Source of the DNA: Catenovulum agarivorans YM01
GTDB lineage: Bacteria; Pseudomonadota; Gammaproteobacteria; Enterobacterales; Alteromonadaceae
Assembly: GCF_000281085.1 (NCBI RefSeq)
Contig: NZ_JH767534.1
Span: 62,001-126,000 of the forward strand
Length of the DNA stretch: 64,000 bases
Direction of reading: 5' to 3'
Within the stretch, counting starts at the first letter, position 1, and every line of letters begins with the position of its first letter. Made by a program: the position numbers and the translations under genes. The notes under the pieces were generated by a model. The model saw nothing but the letters and a program-made list of their open reading frames with translations, was not told the DNA's origin and ran no database searches. This document shows, one piece after another, positions 37,651 to 46,956 of this stretch.

Positions 37651-39128
37651 AATTAACCAACAATAGCGAATTTAAAATACCAGAAATGCGCCGCGTCAAC
37701 CTGATTCATATGGTTGGCATTGGTGGTGCTGGTATGTGTGGTATCGCTGAAGTATTGTTGACAGATGGTTATCGAGTATCTGGCTCAGATATCGCCGAAA
37801 GTGCCAATACACAAAGACTAACAGAGCTTGGCGCTGAAATTATGATTGGTCATCGCGAGCAAAATGTCGCTGGCGCTGATGTTGTGGTGATCTCTAGCGC
37901 GGTTAAACAAGATAACCCTGAAGTGGTTGCTGCAACTAATGCTCGTATTCCAGTGATCCGCCGTGCAGAAATGCTTGCGGAAATTATGCGTTACCGCCAT
38001 GGCATTGCGGTTGCGGGCACACATGGTAAAACCACCACCACCAGTCTAATTGCAAGTGTGTTTGGCCAAGCTGAGCTTGATCCCACTTTTATTATTGGTG
38101 GGCGCTTAAACAGTGCACAAACCAATGCAAGATTAGGTCGCAGCCGCTATTTAGTTGCTGAAGCAGATGAAAGTGATGCATCTTTTTTACATCTACAGCC
38201 TATGGTTTCTGTGGTGACCAATATCGAAGCCGATCATATGGATACCTATGATGGTGATTTCGACAAAATGCTTGCAACTTACAAAGAATTTCTCCACAAC
38301 CTACCATTTTATGGTTTGGCTGTGTTGTGCATTGATGATGAAAATGTCGCTAAGTTAGCCGAACAAATTGGTCGTAACTATATTACTTATGGTTTTAGTG
38401 AAAGTGCTGATTTCCAAATCAGCGACTTTAAACAAATTGGCAAACAAACTCACTTTGTGGTGAAACGCAATTTGCACAAAAACTTGCCGGATTTACAGGT
38501 TAAGCTCAATTTACCTGGTTATCACAATGCGTTAAATGCGACCGCGGCAATCGCTGTTGCTACTGATGAAGGTATAGCGGATGCTCAAATTTTAGCTGCA
38601 TTAGATGCGTTTGCAGGCATAGGCCGACGCTTTGAACAACTGGGTCAATACCCAGTGGCTGATGGTGAAATCGAGTTTATTGACGATTATGGTCATCACC
38701 CAACTGAAGTTTTAGCGACCATTAAAGCAATTCGCGCAGCATATCCTGAACGTCGTTTAGTCATGGCGTATCAGCCACATAGATATACGCGTACCCGTGA
38801 TTTATATGATGACTTTGTCCAAGTATTATCACAAGTCGATTTATTGCTGTTATTAGAAGTATATAGCGCAGGTGAAGCCAGCATAGTGGGCGCAGATAGC
38901 CGCAGTTTATGTCGCTCAATTCGCCAACGAGGGGTGATAGATCCTGTATATGTAGCAACGCCAGAGCAGTTGCCAGCCGAGTTGTCGAACATTTTACAAG
39001 CGGGCGACATTGTCATTACTCAAGGTGCCGGCAATATAGGCGCTGTGGCTAAGTTATTAGAAACGCTCGCTTTTGATAAAGAAAAAATGCAAGCCTACAG
39101 TGCGCAGCAACTGGAAGATGGCAAATGA
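37647..39128 (+). CDS. murC: UDP-MurNAc:L-alanine ligase MurC
   Basis: Cytoplasmic Mur ligase, 493 residues, that adds the first stem residue. It has [10 protein letters not shown] (N-terminal nucleotide domain), [10 protein letters not shown] (P-loop), EADESDASF and [11 protein letters not shown] chose ATG 37647, overlapping the murG stop by 4 bases; an open frame back to 37572 lies inside murG and is not used. Confidence 0.97.
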   Translation: MKLTNNSEFKIPEMRRVNLIHMVGIGGAGMCGIAEVLLTDGYRVSGSDIAESANTQRLTELGAEIMIGHREQNVAGADVVVISSAVKQDNPEVVAATNARIPVIRRAEMLAEIMRYRHGIAVAGTHGKTTTTSLIASVFGQAELDPTFIIGGRLNSAQTNARLGRSRYLVAEADESDASFLHLQPMVSVVTNIEADHMDTYDGDFDKMLATYKEFLHNLPFYGLAVLCIDDENVAKLAEQIGRNYITYGFSESADFQISDFKQIGKQTHFVVKRNLHKNLPDLQVKLNLPGYHNALNATAAIAVATDEGIADAQILAALDAFAGIGRRFEQLGQYPVADGEIEFIDDYGHHPTEVLATIKAIRAAYPERRLVMAYQPHRYTRTRDLYDDFVQVLSQVDLLLLLEVYSAGEASIVGADSRSLCRSIRQRGVIDPVYVATPEQLPAELSNILQAGDIVITQGAGNIGAVAKLLETLAFDKEKMQAYSAQQLEDGK

Positions 39129-40048
39129 GTGATATGAACACACAATATCAAAAGGTCGCTGTACTGCATGGTGGCACATCTGCTGAGCGTGAAATATCAC
39201 TTAAATCAGGTAAAGCGGTTTTTCAAGCTTTGGTTAAGCAAGGTATAAACGCTGAGCTAATTGACACCAAAGTGACTTCACCTTTGTTGCTTAAACAAAT
39301 GGGCTTTTCACACGTATTTATTGCTTTGCATGGTCGCGGTGGTGAAGACGGTGTGATTCAAGGTGTACTTGAATATTTAGACTTGCCTTACACCGGCAGT
39401 CGAGTATTAGGCTCTGCCTTGGCTATGGATAAAGTGCGCACTAAACAAGTATGGCAAAGTTGTGGTTTACCAACGGCCAAATACCTGCGAGTCAATCCAA
39501 ATATGCAGTTGGATTTTGCCCAAATACTCGAGTCACTCGGTGGTTGTGTATTTGTTAAACCAGCGCGTGAAGGCAGCAGTATTGGCATGAGCCGAGCACA
39601 ATCAGTAACTGAGCTGACAGATGCTGTTAGCAATGCGTTTGAATTTGATTCAGATGTATTAATTGAACAATTTATCAATGGCCCAGAATACACAATAGCT
39701 GTGGTTGATGGCAAAGCTTTACCTGCTATTCGCACACAAACGGATCGCGGATTTTATGATTACGAAGCTAAGTATTTATCTAATACTACGCAATATCATT
39801 GCCCATGTGGTTTGAACGCTGAAGATGAAGCCTATGCGAAACAATTGGCGCAACAAGCGTTTGCTGCAGTGCAAGCTGACGGTTGGGGTCGAGTGGATAT
39901 GATGCGTGATGCGGATGGTCAGTTTTATTTATTAGAAGTAAATACTGTGCCAGGCATGACGGAAAAAAGTTTGGTGCCAATGGCAGCGCGAGCGACAGGT
40001 TTAGACTTTGAGTCTTTGGTTTTAAAAATATTGTCGTTGGCTAAGTAA
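39125..40048 (+). CDS. ddl: D-alanine:D-alanine ligase
   Basis: ATP-grasp ligase, 307 residues, that makes the D-Ala-D-Ala used by MurF. It has [37 protein letters not shown] and [13 protein letters not shown]. This is the DdlB type, as found in dcw clusters. It overlaps murC by 4 bases and is followed by ftsQ after 2 bases. Confidence 0.96.
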   Translation: MSDMNTQYQKVAVLHGGTSAEREISLKSGKAVFQALVKQGINAELIDTKVTSPLLLKQMGFSHVFIALHGRGGEDGVIQGVLEYLDLPYTGSRVLGSALAMDKVRTKQVWQSCGLPTAKYLRVNPNMQLDFAQILESLGGCVFVKPAREGSSIGMSRAQSVTELTDAVSNAFEFDSDVLIEQFINGPEYTIAVVDGKALPAIRTQTDRGFYDYEAKYLSNTTQYHCPCGLNAEDEAYAKQLAQQAFAAVQADGWGRVDMMRDADGQFYLLEVNTVPGMTEKSLVPMAARATGLDFESLVLKILSLAK

Positions 40049-40050
40049 AG

Positions 40051-40800
40051 ATGAAAACGGCTGTAGTGGAGTTTTTTAAACGCGCAGAGTGGCCGTTTTG
40101 GATTGGCGTTATATTTTTTATTGCTGTGTTGGTCAGTTGTGTGCGTTTAGCTTTTAAAACACAACAATGGTTGGAAGATGGCAGTCAGCTACCGGTAAAA
40201 CGTTTGGTGGTTGAAGGCAACAACCAATATGTAAGTAAACAGGATGTTTATAAGGCTTTATTGCCTATGTTGCAGCAGAGTTTTTACGCATTAGACGTAA
40301 ACAAAGCACAACAAGCAGTAGAAAAAATTGATTGGGTGTATTGGGCGGCAATACGAAAAGAGTGGCCAGATACGCTGAAAGTAAATTTGGTGGAACAAAA
40401 ACCTGTGGTGATTTGGAATAGCGATTTTTTGCTCAATCACAAAGGTGAGGTTTACCAAGCAAGGCAAAACAGGTTGCAAATAAGTTTACCAAACTTGTTT
40501 GGCCCTGAAGGCGAGGAACTAAAAGCGTTAAAGCTTTTTACTGATTATTCAGAGTTACTTGCATTACACGGAATAAGCGCGGTTGAAATGACCATGTCAG
40601 AACGCTATGCGGTTGATATGGCATTAAACAACGGCATAAAACTAAATCTTGGACGAGAAAATGGCGTTGCACGGATAAAAAGATTTTTAGAGTTTTATCC
40701 TGCCTTGGTGGAACAACATCAAGTAGAATATGTCGATTTACGCTACGACACGGGATTTGCGGTTGGGGAACAAATAAAGCAGCCGGAAACGGCTGGTTAA
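40051..40800 (+). CDS. ftsQ: Cell division protein FtsQ
   Basis: Bitopic inner-membrane divisome protein (249 residues). One membrane helix (about 15-35) is followed by a periplasmic POTRA domain (VKRLVVEGNNQYVSKQDV) and the FtsQ beta domain, ending in DLRYDTGFAV. It recruits FtsL/FtsB. ftsA follows after 14 bases. Confidence 0.95.
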   Translation: MKTAVVEFFKRAEWPFWIGVIFFIAVLVSCVRLAFKTQQWLEDGSQLPVKRLVVEGNNQYVSKQDVYKALLPMLQQSFYALDVNKAQQAVEKIDWVYWAAIRKEWPDTLKVNLVEQKPVVIWNSDFLLNHKGEVYQARQNRLQISLPNLFGPEGEELKALKLFTDYSELLALHGISAVEMTMSERYAVDMALNNGIKLNLGRENGVARIKRFLEFYPALVEQHQVEYVDLRYDTGFAVGEQIKQPETAG

Positions 40801-40814
40801 TTGGCAGAGTAGAT

Positions 40815-42050
40815 ATGTCAAAAACATTAGAAAGAAATTTAATCGTTGGCTTAGATATAGGTACCGCAAAAGTGGTTGCTGTGGTAGGTGAAATATTGCC
40901 CGACAATACAGTCAGTGTTGTTGGTGTTGGCTCGCACGCGTCTGAAGGTATGGACAAAGGTGGGGTTAACAATATTGAACTTGTGATCAAGTCGATAAAA
41001 CGTGCGGTGCACGAAGCAGAAATGATGTCAGACTGCCAAATTTCGTCTGTGTATTTGGCGATCTCTGGTCGTCATATTAAATGCCAAAACGAAAATGGCA
41101 TGGTGACAATTCATGAAAAAGAAGTCACCAATGATGATGTTGACAATGTTATTCATACTGCGAAGTCAGTGCCATTGCCTGCAGAGCGCATGGTGCTGCA
41201 TGTGTTGCCGCAAGAATTCAGTGTGGATGTGCAAGAAGGCATTAAAAGCCCAGTTGGCATGTCAGGTGTGCGTTTAGAAGCGCAAGTGCATTTAATTACC
41301 TGTGCCAACGATATGGCGAAAAACATTGTTAAATGTGTTGAACGCTGTGGCTTAAAAGTAGAAGCCTTAGTTGCATCATCTTTAGCGTCTAGCTACGCAG
41401 TATTAACTGACGATGAAAAAGAATTAGGTGTCGGTGTGGTTGATGTTGGTGCTGGCACTATGGACTTAGTGGTCTATGCCAACAGCGCAATTCGTCATAC
41501 CTCTGTTATTGCTGTCGCTGGTAATCAAGTGACCAAAGACATAGCACAAATTTTTAGAACGCCGTTGAGTCATGCAGAACAAATAAAAATTAAGTATGCA
41601 TGTGCACAAAGGCATATGGTGAGTTTGGAAGAGAGCATAGAGGTGCCTAGTGTAGGTGGTAGACCCGCACGCTCTATGTCGCGCCACACTTTAGCGGAAG
41701 TTGTTGAGCCAAGATATCAAGAGCTTTACGACTTAGTAATGGAAGACATTCGCAAGAGTGGTTGGGAAGAACAAATGGCTGCCGGTATTGTATTAACTGG
41801 TGGCACAGGCAAGATGGAAGGGGCAGTTGAATTAGCCGAAGAAGTTTTTCAAATGCCCGTCCGACTGGGTTATCCAGTCAAATTGAAAGGTTTAACTGAA
41901 TATGTAGACGATCCTGTCTACGCCACCGCCATTGGTTTATTACATTATGGCAAAGAAGACTTACAAGAGAAGTATGCAAACCATGATGAAAATCAAGGTG
42001 TAAGTAACTGGTGGCAGCGTATTCAGAGCTGGTTTAAGGGTGAGTTTTAA
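40815..42050 (+). CDS. ftsA: Cell division protein FtsA
   Basis: Actin-like ATPase (411 residues) that tethers FtsZ to the membrane. It has GLDIGTAKVVAVVGE (phosphate 1), the 1C subdomain, VVDVGAGTMDLVVY (phosphate 2), LTGGTGKMEG, and a C-terminal amphipathic helix (NWWQRIQSWFKGEF) for membrane binding. ftsZ starts 32 bases later with a GGAG ribosome site. Confidence 0.97.
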   Translation: MSKTLERNLIVGLDIGTAKVVAVVGEILPDNTVSVVGVGSHASEGMDKGGVNNIELVIKSIKRAVHEAEMMSDCQISSVYLAISGRHIKCQNENGMVTIHEKEVTNDDVDNVIHTAKSVPLPAERMVLHVLPQEFSVDVQEGIKSPVGMSGVRLEAQVHLITCANDMAKNIVKCVERCGLKVEALVASSLASSYAVLTDDEKELGVGVVDVGAGTMDLVVYANSAIRHTSVIAVAGNQVTKDIAQIFRTPLSHAEQIKIKYACAQRHMVSLEESIEVPSVGGRPARSMSRHTLAEVVEPRYQELYDLVMEDIRKSGWEEQMAAGIVLTGGTGKMEGAVELAEEVFQMPVRLGYPVKLKGLTEYVDDPVYATAIGLLHYGKEDLQEKYANHDENQGVSNWWQRIQSWFKGEF

Positions 42051-42082
42051 TTTTAAAAGCAGGTGTGTAGGAGAAAATAACT

Positions 42083-43255
42083 ATGTTTGATTTGATGAGT
42101 GAACATAACGACGAAGCAATCATTAAAGTGATTGGTGTTGGTGGTGGCGGCGGCAACGCTGTTGAGCACATGGTAAAACACACAATTGAGGGTGTTGAAT
42201 TTATTACCGCAAATACAGATGCGCAAGCGCTACGCAACTCGTCTGCGGAAACTACCATTCAGTTGGGTCGTGACGTAACTAAAGGTTTAGGTGCAGGTGC
42301 TAACCCTGAAATTGGTCGTAAGTCGGCAGAAGAAGATCGCCAAGTTATCCAAGAAGCCATTCGTGGTGCGGATATGGTGTTTATTGCTGCTGGTATGGGC
42401 GGTGGTACAGGTACAGGTGCTGCGCCAGTTGTGGCTGAAATTGCACGTGAAATGGGTATTTTAACTGTTGCTGTTGTGACTAAACCATTCCCATTTGAAG
42501 GCAAAAAGCGTATGCAATACGCGGATATTGGTATTGAAGAATTAGCTAAACATGTTGATTCATTAATCACAATTCCAAACGACAAATTATTAAAAGTACT
42601 AGGTAAAGGCACTAGTTTGTTAGATGCATTTAAAGCAGCTAACAATGTATTACAAGGTGCAGTACAAGGTATTGCTGAGTTAATTACCCGTCCAGGTTTA
42701 ATTAACGTTGACTTTGCAGACGTTAAAACAGTTATGTCTGAAATGGGTACAGCTATGATGGGGACAGGTGTGGCTTCTGGTGAAGACCGTGCTGAAGAAG
42801 CAGCAGAAGCTGCAATTTCTAGCCCATTATTAGAAGACGTGGATTTAGCAGGTGCACGCGGTATCTTAGTTAACATTACTGCGGGTATGGATATCAGCAT
42901 TGACGAGTTTGAAACTGTTGGTAACGCGGTTAAAGGTTTTGCATCTGAAAACGCGACTGTAGTTGTTGGTGCGGTAATTGACGCGGACATGACTGACGAA
43001 TTACGTGTAACTGTTGTTGCAACAGGTATTGGTGACACGCGTCCTGATATCTCTTTAGTACCAAACAATAAAGTAAGTTTAAATGAGCGTCCGGTTGGTA
43101 ACTTCCGCAGCTCAGAAGTTGCTGCAGGCTCTGCAGCTGTTGCAATTGAAGAGCGTACAGCTGCGCCAGCGCATGTACCTGCAAGTGATTCAAATGCAGC
43201 GCAAAACTTAGATTATTTGGATATTCCAGCGTTTTTACGTAAGCAAGCAGACTAA
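42083..43255 (+). CDS. ftsZ: Cell division GTPase FtsZ
   Basis: Tubulin-like GTPase (390 residues) that forms the division ring. It has [14 protein letters not shown], the T4 loop [22 protein letters not shown], and the conserved C-terminal peptide [10 protein letters not shown] for FtsA/ZipA binding. Long antisense frames across this gene are codon-bias shadows. A small hairpin (TTTCCTTA / TAAGGAAA, 43256-43273) directly follows the stop but lacks a T-run. Confidence 0.98.
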   Translation: MFDLMSEHNDEAIIKVIGVGGGGGNAVEHMVKHTIEGVEFITANTDAQALRNSSAETTIQLGRDVTKGLGAGANPEIGRKSAEEDRQVIQEAIRGADMVFIAAGMGGGTGTGAAPVVAEIAREMGILTVAVVTKPFPFEGKKRMQYADIGIEELAKHVDSLITIPNDKLLKVLGKGTSLLDAFKAANNVLQGAVQGIAELITRPGLINVDFADVKTVMSEMGTAMMGTGVASGEDRAEEAAEAAISSPLLEDVDLAGARGILVNITAGMDISIDEFETVGNAVKGFASENATVVVGAVIDADMTDELRVTVVATGIGDTRPDISLVPNNKVSLNERPVGNFRSSEVAAGSAAVAIEERTAAPAHVPASDSNAAQNLDYLDIPAFLRKQAD

Positions 43256-43338
43256 TTTCCTTATTTAAGGAAAACTGTGTATTGTTTAACAAATATACAG
43301 TTTGTCAGTAACGCTTTATCGTTTGCACTGGTCTAATG

Positions 43339-43347
43339 TGTTATAAT
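43339..43347 (+). promoter_or_regulatory. Extended -10 promoter of lpxC
   Basis: TGTTATAAT is a perfect -10 hexamer (TATAAT 43342-43347) with the TGn extension. No good -35 lies at 16-18 bases, as is common for extended -10 promoters. Transcription should start near 43354, leaving a leader of about 114 bases. Confidence 0.6.
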
Positions 43348-43368
43348 GGACGCATAGTTTACATGTGC

Positions 43369-43433
43369 GCAACAGCTTATTAATTGTGCTGTTGCAAACA
43401 GACATGTGCTGCAACTTAAATTAGTTAAGTTGC
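43369..43433 (+). promoter_or_regulatory. Structured lpxC leader: two perfect hairpins
   Basis: The leader contains GCAACAGC (43369-43376) with GCTGTTGC (43388-43395), and GCAACTTAA (43411-43419) with TTAAGTTGC (43425-43433). ACATGTGC occurs just before the first stem and again at 43402. Either hairpin could influence lpxC translation, or the first could be a terminator for ftsZ read-through; no long T-run follows. Confidence 0.45.
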
Positions 43434-43467
43434 CTGTAACACATACATTTGGAGACAAAATAGCCAT

Positions 43468-44379
43468 ATGGTAAAACAACGTACACTAAAAACGAGTGTG
43501 ACTACGCTTGGGGTTGGTTTGCACCGAGGAGAAAAAGTCAGAATAACACTGCGCCCTGCACCTGCTAATACAGGGATAGTATTTCGCCGTGTTGACTTAG
43601 ATCCTGTGGTGGATATGCCAATATCTCCAGAAGCCGTCACAGATACCACTATGTGTACCTGTATGACCAATGCAGACGGTGTAACTGTTTCTACGGTAGA
43701 GCATTTAATGTCAGCTTTAGCTGGCCTTGGTATCGACAATGTTATTGTTGAATTAGATGCCAACGAAGTGCCTATTGTTGATGGCAGTGCTAGCCCTTTT
43801 ATTATGTTGATAGAAGAGGCTGGCATTGAAGAGTTAAAAGCGGCGAAAAAGTTTATCCGTATTGATAAACCTATCCGTGTTGAAGTTGACGATAAGTGGG
43901 CAGAAATTTTGCCGCACAATGGTTTTAAACTTGATTTTGCAATTGAGTTTCCACACCCGGCCATTTCGTCAACCAAACAACATGTGACTATGGATTTTTC
44001 AAGCCAAACTTTTATCACTGAAGTGTCACGCGCACGTACTTTTGGTTTTATGAAAGACTTTGAATATTTACGTGCGAACAACTTGGCGTTAGGTGCTAAT
44101 TTTGACAATGCTGTGGTATTAGATGAGTTCCAAGTTTTAAATGCAAACGGCTTACGTTATGACGATGAGTTTGTGATGCATAAAATTTTGGATGCGATTG
44201 GTGATTTGTACATGGCTGGTTTGCCATTGTTGGGTCACTTCCGTTCATTTAAAACAGGTCATGCGTTAAATAATATTTTGTTGCGTGAAATACTAAAGCA
44301 AACTGATAGTTGGACTTTAGTTGAATTTAATCAAACTCAAACCTCGCCATTACAGTTTATGGCGGCGTCTCCTGCATAG
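43468..44379 (+). CDS. lpxC: UDP-3-O-acyl-N-acetylglucosamine deacetylase LpxC
   Basis: Zinc deacetylase (303 residues) for the committed step of lipid A synthesis. Zinc ligands are seen in STVEHLMSALAG and HKILDAIGDLYM, and the catalytic loop in GHFRSFKTGHALNN. It has its own extended -10 promoter and a GGAG ribosome site 13 bases before ATG. Its usual place after ftsZ is kept. Confidence 0.97.
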   Translation: MVKQRTLKTSVTTLGVGLHRGEKVRITLRPAPANTGIVFRRVDLDPVVDMPISPEAVTDTTMCTCMTNADGVTVSTVEHLMSALAGLGIDNVIVELDANEVPIVDGSASPFIMLIEEAGIEELKAAKKFIRIDKPIRVEVDDKWAEILPHNGFKLDFAIEFPHPAISSTKQHVTMDFSSQTFITEVSRARTFGFMKDFEYLRANNLALGANFDNAVVLDEFQVLNANGLRYDDEFVMHKILDAIGDLYMAGLPLLGHFRSFKTGHALNNILLREILKQTDSWTLVEFNQTQTSPLQFMAASPA

Positions 44380-44387
44380 TTTTGATA

Positions 44388-44419
44388 TTAAACAGCTGCC
44401 ATTTGAGGTGGCTGTTTAA
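44388..44419 (+). terminator. Terminator after lpxC
   Basis: Stem TTAAACAGC (44388-44396) and GCTGTTTAA (44411-44419), 9 bp, with further pairing of CC and GG inside. The T-tail is short (CTTATCC). It lies between lpxC and arfB, so it would separate them at least in part. Confidence 0.5.
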
Positions 44420-44443
44420 CTTATCCAGTTCACTTGAAGATAT

Positions 44444-44857
44444 ATGTTAAAGATTTCCAATACAGTTACTATCTTTGAGTCTGAAATCGAGTTTTCTGCT
44501 ATTCGTGCTATGGGCGCGGGTGGGCAAAACGTTAACAAGGTTTCGAGTGCCATTCATTTACGTTTTGATATTCATCAATCGTCGTTACCTGATTTTTATA
44601 AGCAACGTTTGTTGTGTTTTGCTGACAGCCGCATTAATAAAGATGGTGTGATTATTATTAAAGCGCAGTCTTTTCGGACTCAAGAGCAAAATAAACAAGA
44701 TGCATTGGAGCGTTTGTTGCAGTTAATTAAAGCTGCAACTGTTGTGCGTAAGGTACGGAAAGCAACCAAGCCGACTAAGAGTTCGCAGCGAAAGCGTGTT
44801 GATGCGAAGAAGAAAAAAGGTTCGGTGAAAAACTTACGGGGAAAGGTGAGTTTTTAG
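44444..44857 (+). CDS. arfB: Alternative ribosome-rescue factor ArfB
   Basis: Codon-independent peptidyl-tRNA hydrolase (137 residues) that frees ribosomes stalled at mRNA ends. It has the catalytic GGQ (AMGAGGQNVNK) and a Lys/Arg-rich C-terminal tail (from about 100) that inserts in the empty mRNA channel. The length fits ArfB/YaeJ and excludes full release factors RF1/RF2. Repeat copies B and C follow. Confidence 0.93.
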   Translation: MLKISNTVTIFESEIEFSAIRAMGAGGQNVNKVSSAIHLRFDIHQSSLPDFYKQRLLCFADSRINKDGVIIIKAQSFRTQEQNKQDALERLLQLIKAATVVRKVRKATKPTKSSQRKRVDAKKKKGSVKNLRGKVSF

Positions 44858-44870
44858 TGCTTGTGTAGAG

Positions 44871-45067
44871 CGCTGCTTGATCTGTGGCATTTGAGTCCAT
44901 TCGAAGCATAATTTTCTAAAAACGCTGTACGCCAGTCCCTGGCCGCTCGCAAAAGGCATCCATGCCTTTTGAAGTTTTATAAAATTAGCATTCGAATACA
45001 CTCATATCTAGCTGTTGTATTGCTGTTTGATTTTATTCCGTGAACAACGGTTAGCTTGGGGGCAGAT
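44871..45067 (+). repeat. Structured intergenic repeat, partial copy B (first module)
   Basis: Carries only the first hairpin module of the family: outer arms around ATTCGAA (left near 44899, right near 44991) and TTTTCTAAAA / TTTTATAAAA, and the inner AAAAGGCAT / ATGCCTTTT. Similarity fades after about 45030, where an unrelated stretch of about 40 bases leads into copy C in the same orientation. Confidence 0.8.
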
Positions 45068-45374
45068 CGCTGCCTGAACTGTGGCATTTGAGTCCATTCG
45101 AAGCATAATTTTATAAAAACGCTGTTCGCCAGTCCCAGGCCGCTCCCAAAAGGCATCCATGCCTTTTGAGGTTTTATAAAATTAGCGTTCGAATACACTC
45201 ATATCAGGCTATTGTGTTGCTGCATGAACTAGCAGCGACTCCAGTGTGCATGAGGTGTATGGGCGTGTTGCGAGCAAAACTTCACAAGAGTGGGGCGAAT
45301 GAAGACCGAAGCTCCGCTTCGCAGCTGAATGAGGTAGAGCCATGGACGGCGACAGGGCTGGAGCTTCAAGGATG
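45068..45374 (+). repeat. Structured intergenic repeat, copy C (second module truncated)
   Basis: Begins like B (CGCTG, then CATTTGAGTCCATTCGAAGC) and keeps the first module plus the start of the second (TGAGGTGTATGGGCG ... TTCACAAGAG, 45249-45291). It then departs from copies A and D into about 80 unshared bases that include a hairpin CGAAGC-TCC-GCTTCG (45307-45321). B and C together fill the 598-base convergent gap between arfB and dciA. Confidence 0.8.
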
Positions 45375-45455
45375 AATCACCAATTAATGTTGTTTGTAGT
45401 CAGACGAAATAAATTCCCCATTTACTTTATGGCTATATTGCACCTACTCAGCGGA

Positions 45456-45923
45456 CTACTTCAAATTTATCAGCCGTGACAATGCAGCTTGAATATTCTC
45501 CGGTAAATCCTGCATAGTCGCGGTTAAATCTTGCTTAGTTTTATCTGACAAAGTTTTTGCTGCTTTCTTAGTTGAAGTTGCATATGAGGCTGAGGTTTCC
45601 CTAACTAAGTTGGAAGATGTCGACATGTTCGGGTCAACTTGGCACTTAATACTGAATAAATCAGGGTGAGTTACTCTAAGTTGGCTCAATAACTGACTAC
45701 GACAAGCGTTAAATTGCATTTGATAACTCGCATTTGGCAGGCTCAAAGTTAAAATACCACGCTCAAATTGCACTACTTTTATGCATTTTCGCAGCGAATT
45801 GGGCAAATTAAGCGCTAGCTCCTTTGAAATCTCGCTGGTATACTCGGGCTTAACATTTTTTTGCTGCCGATCTGGCCATTTTTTAGCCATGATCTGCGAT
45901 AAATTTTTCGGTCTAGGTCGCAT
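45456..45923 (-). CDS. dciA: DciA (DUF721) family replicative-helicase loader
   Basis: A 155-residue protein with the N-terminal KH-like DUF721 domain (MRPRPKNLSQIM at the start; VVQFERGILTLSL and ASYQMQFNACRSQLLSQL in the fold) and a disordered, Lys-rich tail. DciA loads DnaB in bacteria without DnaC and is often found near secA. It is divergent from the M23 peptidase gene with only 12 bases between starts, so their promoters must overlap the opposite genes or leaders. Confidence 0.85.
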   Translation of the reverse strand: MRPRPKNLSQIMAKKWPDRQQKNVKPEYTSEISKELALNLPNSLRKCIKVVQFERGILTLSLPNASYQMQFNACRSQLLSQLRVTHPDLFSIKCQVDPNMSTSSNLVRETSASYATSTKKAAKTLSDKTKQDLTATMQDLPENIQAALSRLINLK

Positions 45924-45935
45924 TAACTAATCACT

Positions 45936-46865
45936 ATGTCGCTATCAATACAGTACACAAAAAACGGTCGCCAATTAGAATGGCACTTGGGATTTACCCA
46001 TGCCGCTGCATTTTGCGTGCTTATCATTTGTTTAGCCGTTTTAATTCTAAGTAGTATATACCCAAAATCAGCACAAACCGAACAACCAATCGCACCTGTT
46101 AATCAATCTCGTCTCGCACTTGCAGAACAAAAAGAAGCACTTTATTCACTAAAATCGAGAACTGAGGTTGAACTTGCAGCGATAAAGCTCAAATTATCTG
46201 AATTACAAAGTTACGCATTGCGTATGAATGCACTCGGCGCTCGTTTAGCTGAAAACGCCAGTTTGCACATGGATGAATTTAATTTTGCTGATATGCCAGC
46301 AACTGGTGGCCCAGCAGATGAACAAGCTGATATTTTGCAAAATGTAGTGGTTGAGCATGAGTTACTTACAGAAATGTCTCAACTACTCGATTTTTACAAT
46401 CAACAAGAACAACAACTTAGCCTACTTGAATCTGTCATCATGAATCACCATATCAGTGACCAAGTGTATGTTTCAGGTCGACCAATTGAAGCTGGTTGGT
46501 TATCTTCGTATTATGGCATGCGTAAAGATCCTTTTAGTGGTTTGCCCGCTATGCATAAAGGGATAGATTTTGCTGGAAAAGAAGGTAACTCAGTTATTGC
46601 TACAGGTGCAGGGGTTGTAACTTGGGCGGATGAAAGATACGGTTATGGCAGGTTGATTGAGATTGATCATGGACAAGGTTTAAAAACTCGATATGGTCAT
46701 AATAAAGAATTACTGGTTTCAGTTGGAGATGTAGTGAGCAAGGGCGCTCAAATAGCCGTTATGGGCTCAACAGGTCGCTCTACAGGTCCACATGTTCATT
46801 ATGAAATCTTAAGAAACGGCAAACAGATAGACCCTTTAAAATACGTTTATCGTCGTGCAAAATAG
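45936..46865 (+). CDS. M23-family metallopeptidase, membrane-anchored
   Basis: A 309-residue protein with a cytoplasmic N-terminus, one membrane helix (about 24-43), a periplasmic coiled coil (about 55-100) and a C-terminal LytM/M23 domain: MHKGIDFAGKEG (metal His), TGAGVVTWADERYGYG, and GSTGRSTGPHVHYEIL with the HxH metal/catalytic motif intact. It probably cuts or regulates cutting of peptidoglycan crosslinks. The position between dciA and secA is a known arrangement in Vibrio/Shewanella-type genomes. Confidence 0.88.
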   Translation: MSLSIQYTKNGRQLEWHLGFTHAAAFCVLIICLAVLILSSIYPKSAQTEQPIAPVNQSRLALAEQKEALYSLKSRTEVELAAIKLKLSELQSYALRMNALGARLAENASLHMDEFNFADMPATGGPADEQADILQNVVVEHELLTEMSQLLDFYNQQEQQLSLLESVIMNHHISDQVYVSGRPIEAGWLSSYYGMRKDPFSGLPAMHKGIDFAGKEGNSVIATGAGVVTWADERYGYGRLIEIDHGQGLKTRYGHNKELLVSVGDVVSKGAQIAVMGSTGRSTGPHVHYEILRNGKQIDPLKYVYRRAK

Positions 46866-46956
46866 CGCTTAAAATAAAGCACACATCCCAAAATGGGAAC
46901 TTACCTTTTAATAAATAGAGAGCACTTAGCTGGAAGCAGCTGGTCAGGATAGATTA

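Noticed and set aside
42259-43068. Long antisense open frame (269 codons) across ftsZ, and similar ones across rsmH, lpxC and murC.
   Set aside because: They are shadows of biased codons in strongly conserved genes, with low-complexity Ser/Thr/Ala-rich translations and no ribosome sites.
44871-45374. CRISPR array.
   Set aside because: Two long, unequal repeats with a single unrelated stretch between them; no short regular repeat-spacer pattern and no cas genes.
44858-46956. secM between lpxC and secA, as in E. coli.
   Set aside because: No secreted short protein with an arrest-like C-terminus is found; the interval holds arfB, repeats, dciA and an M23 peptidase.
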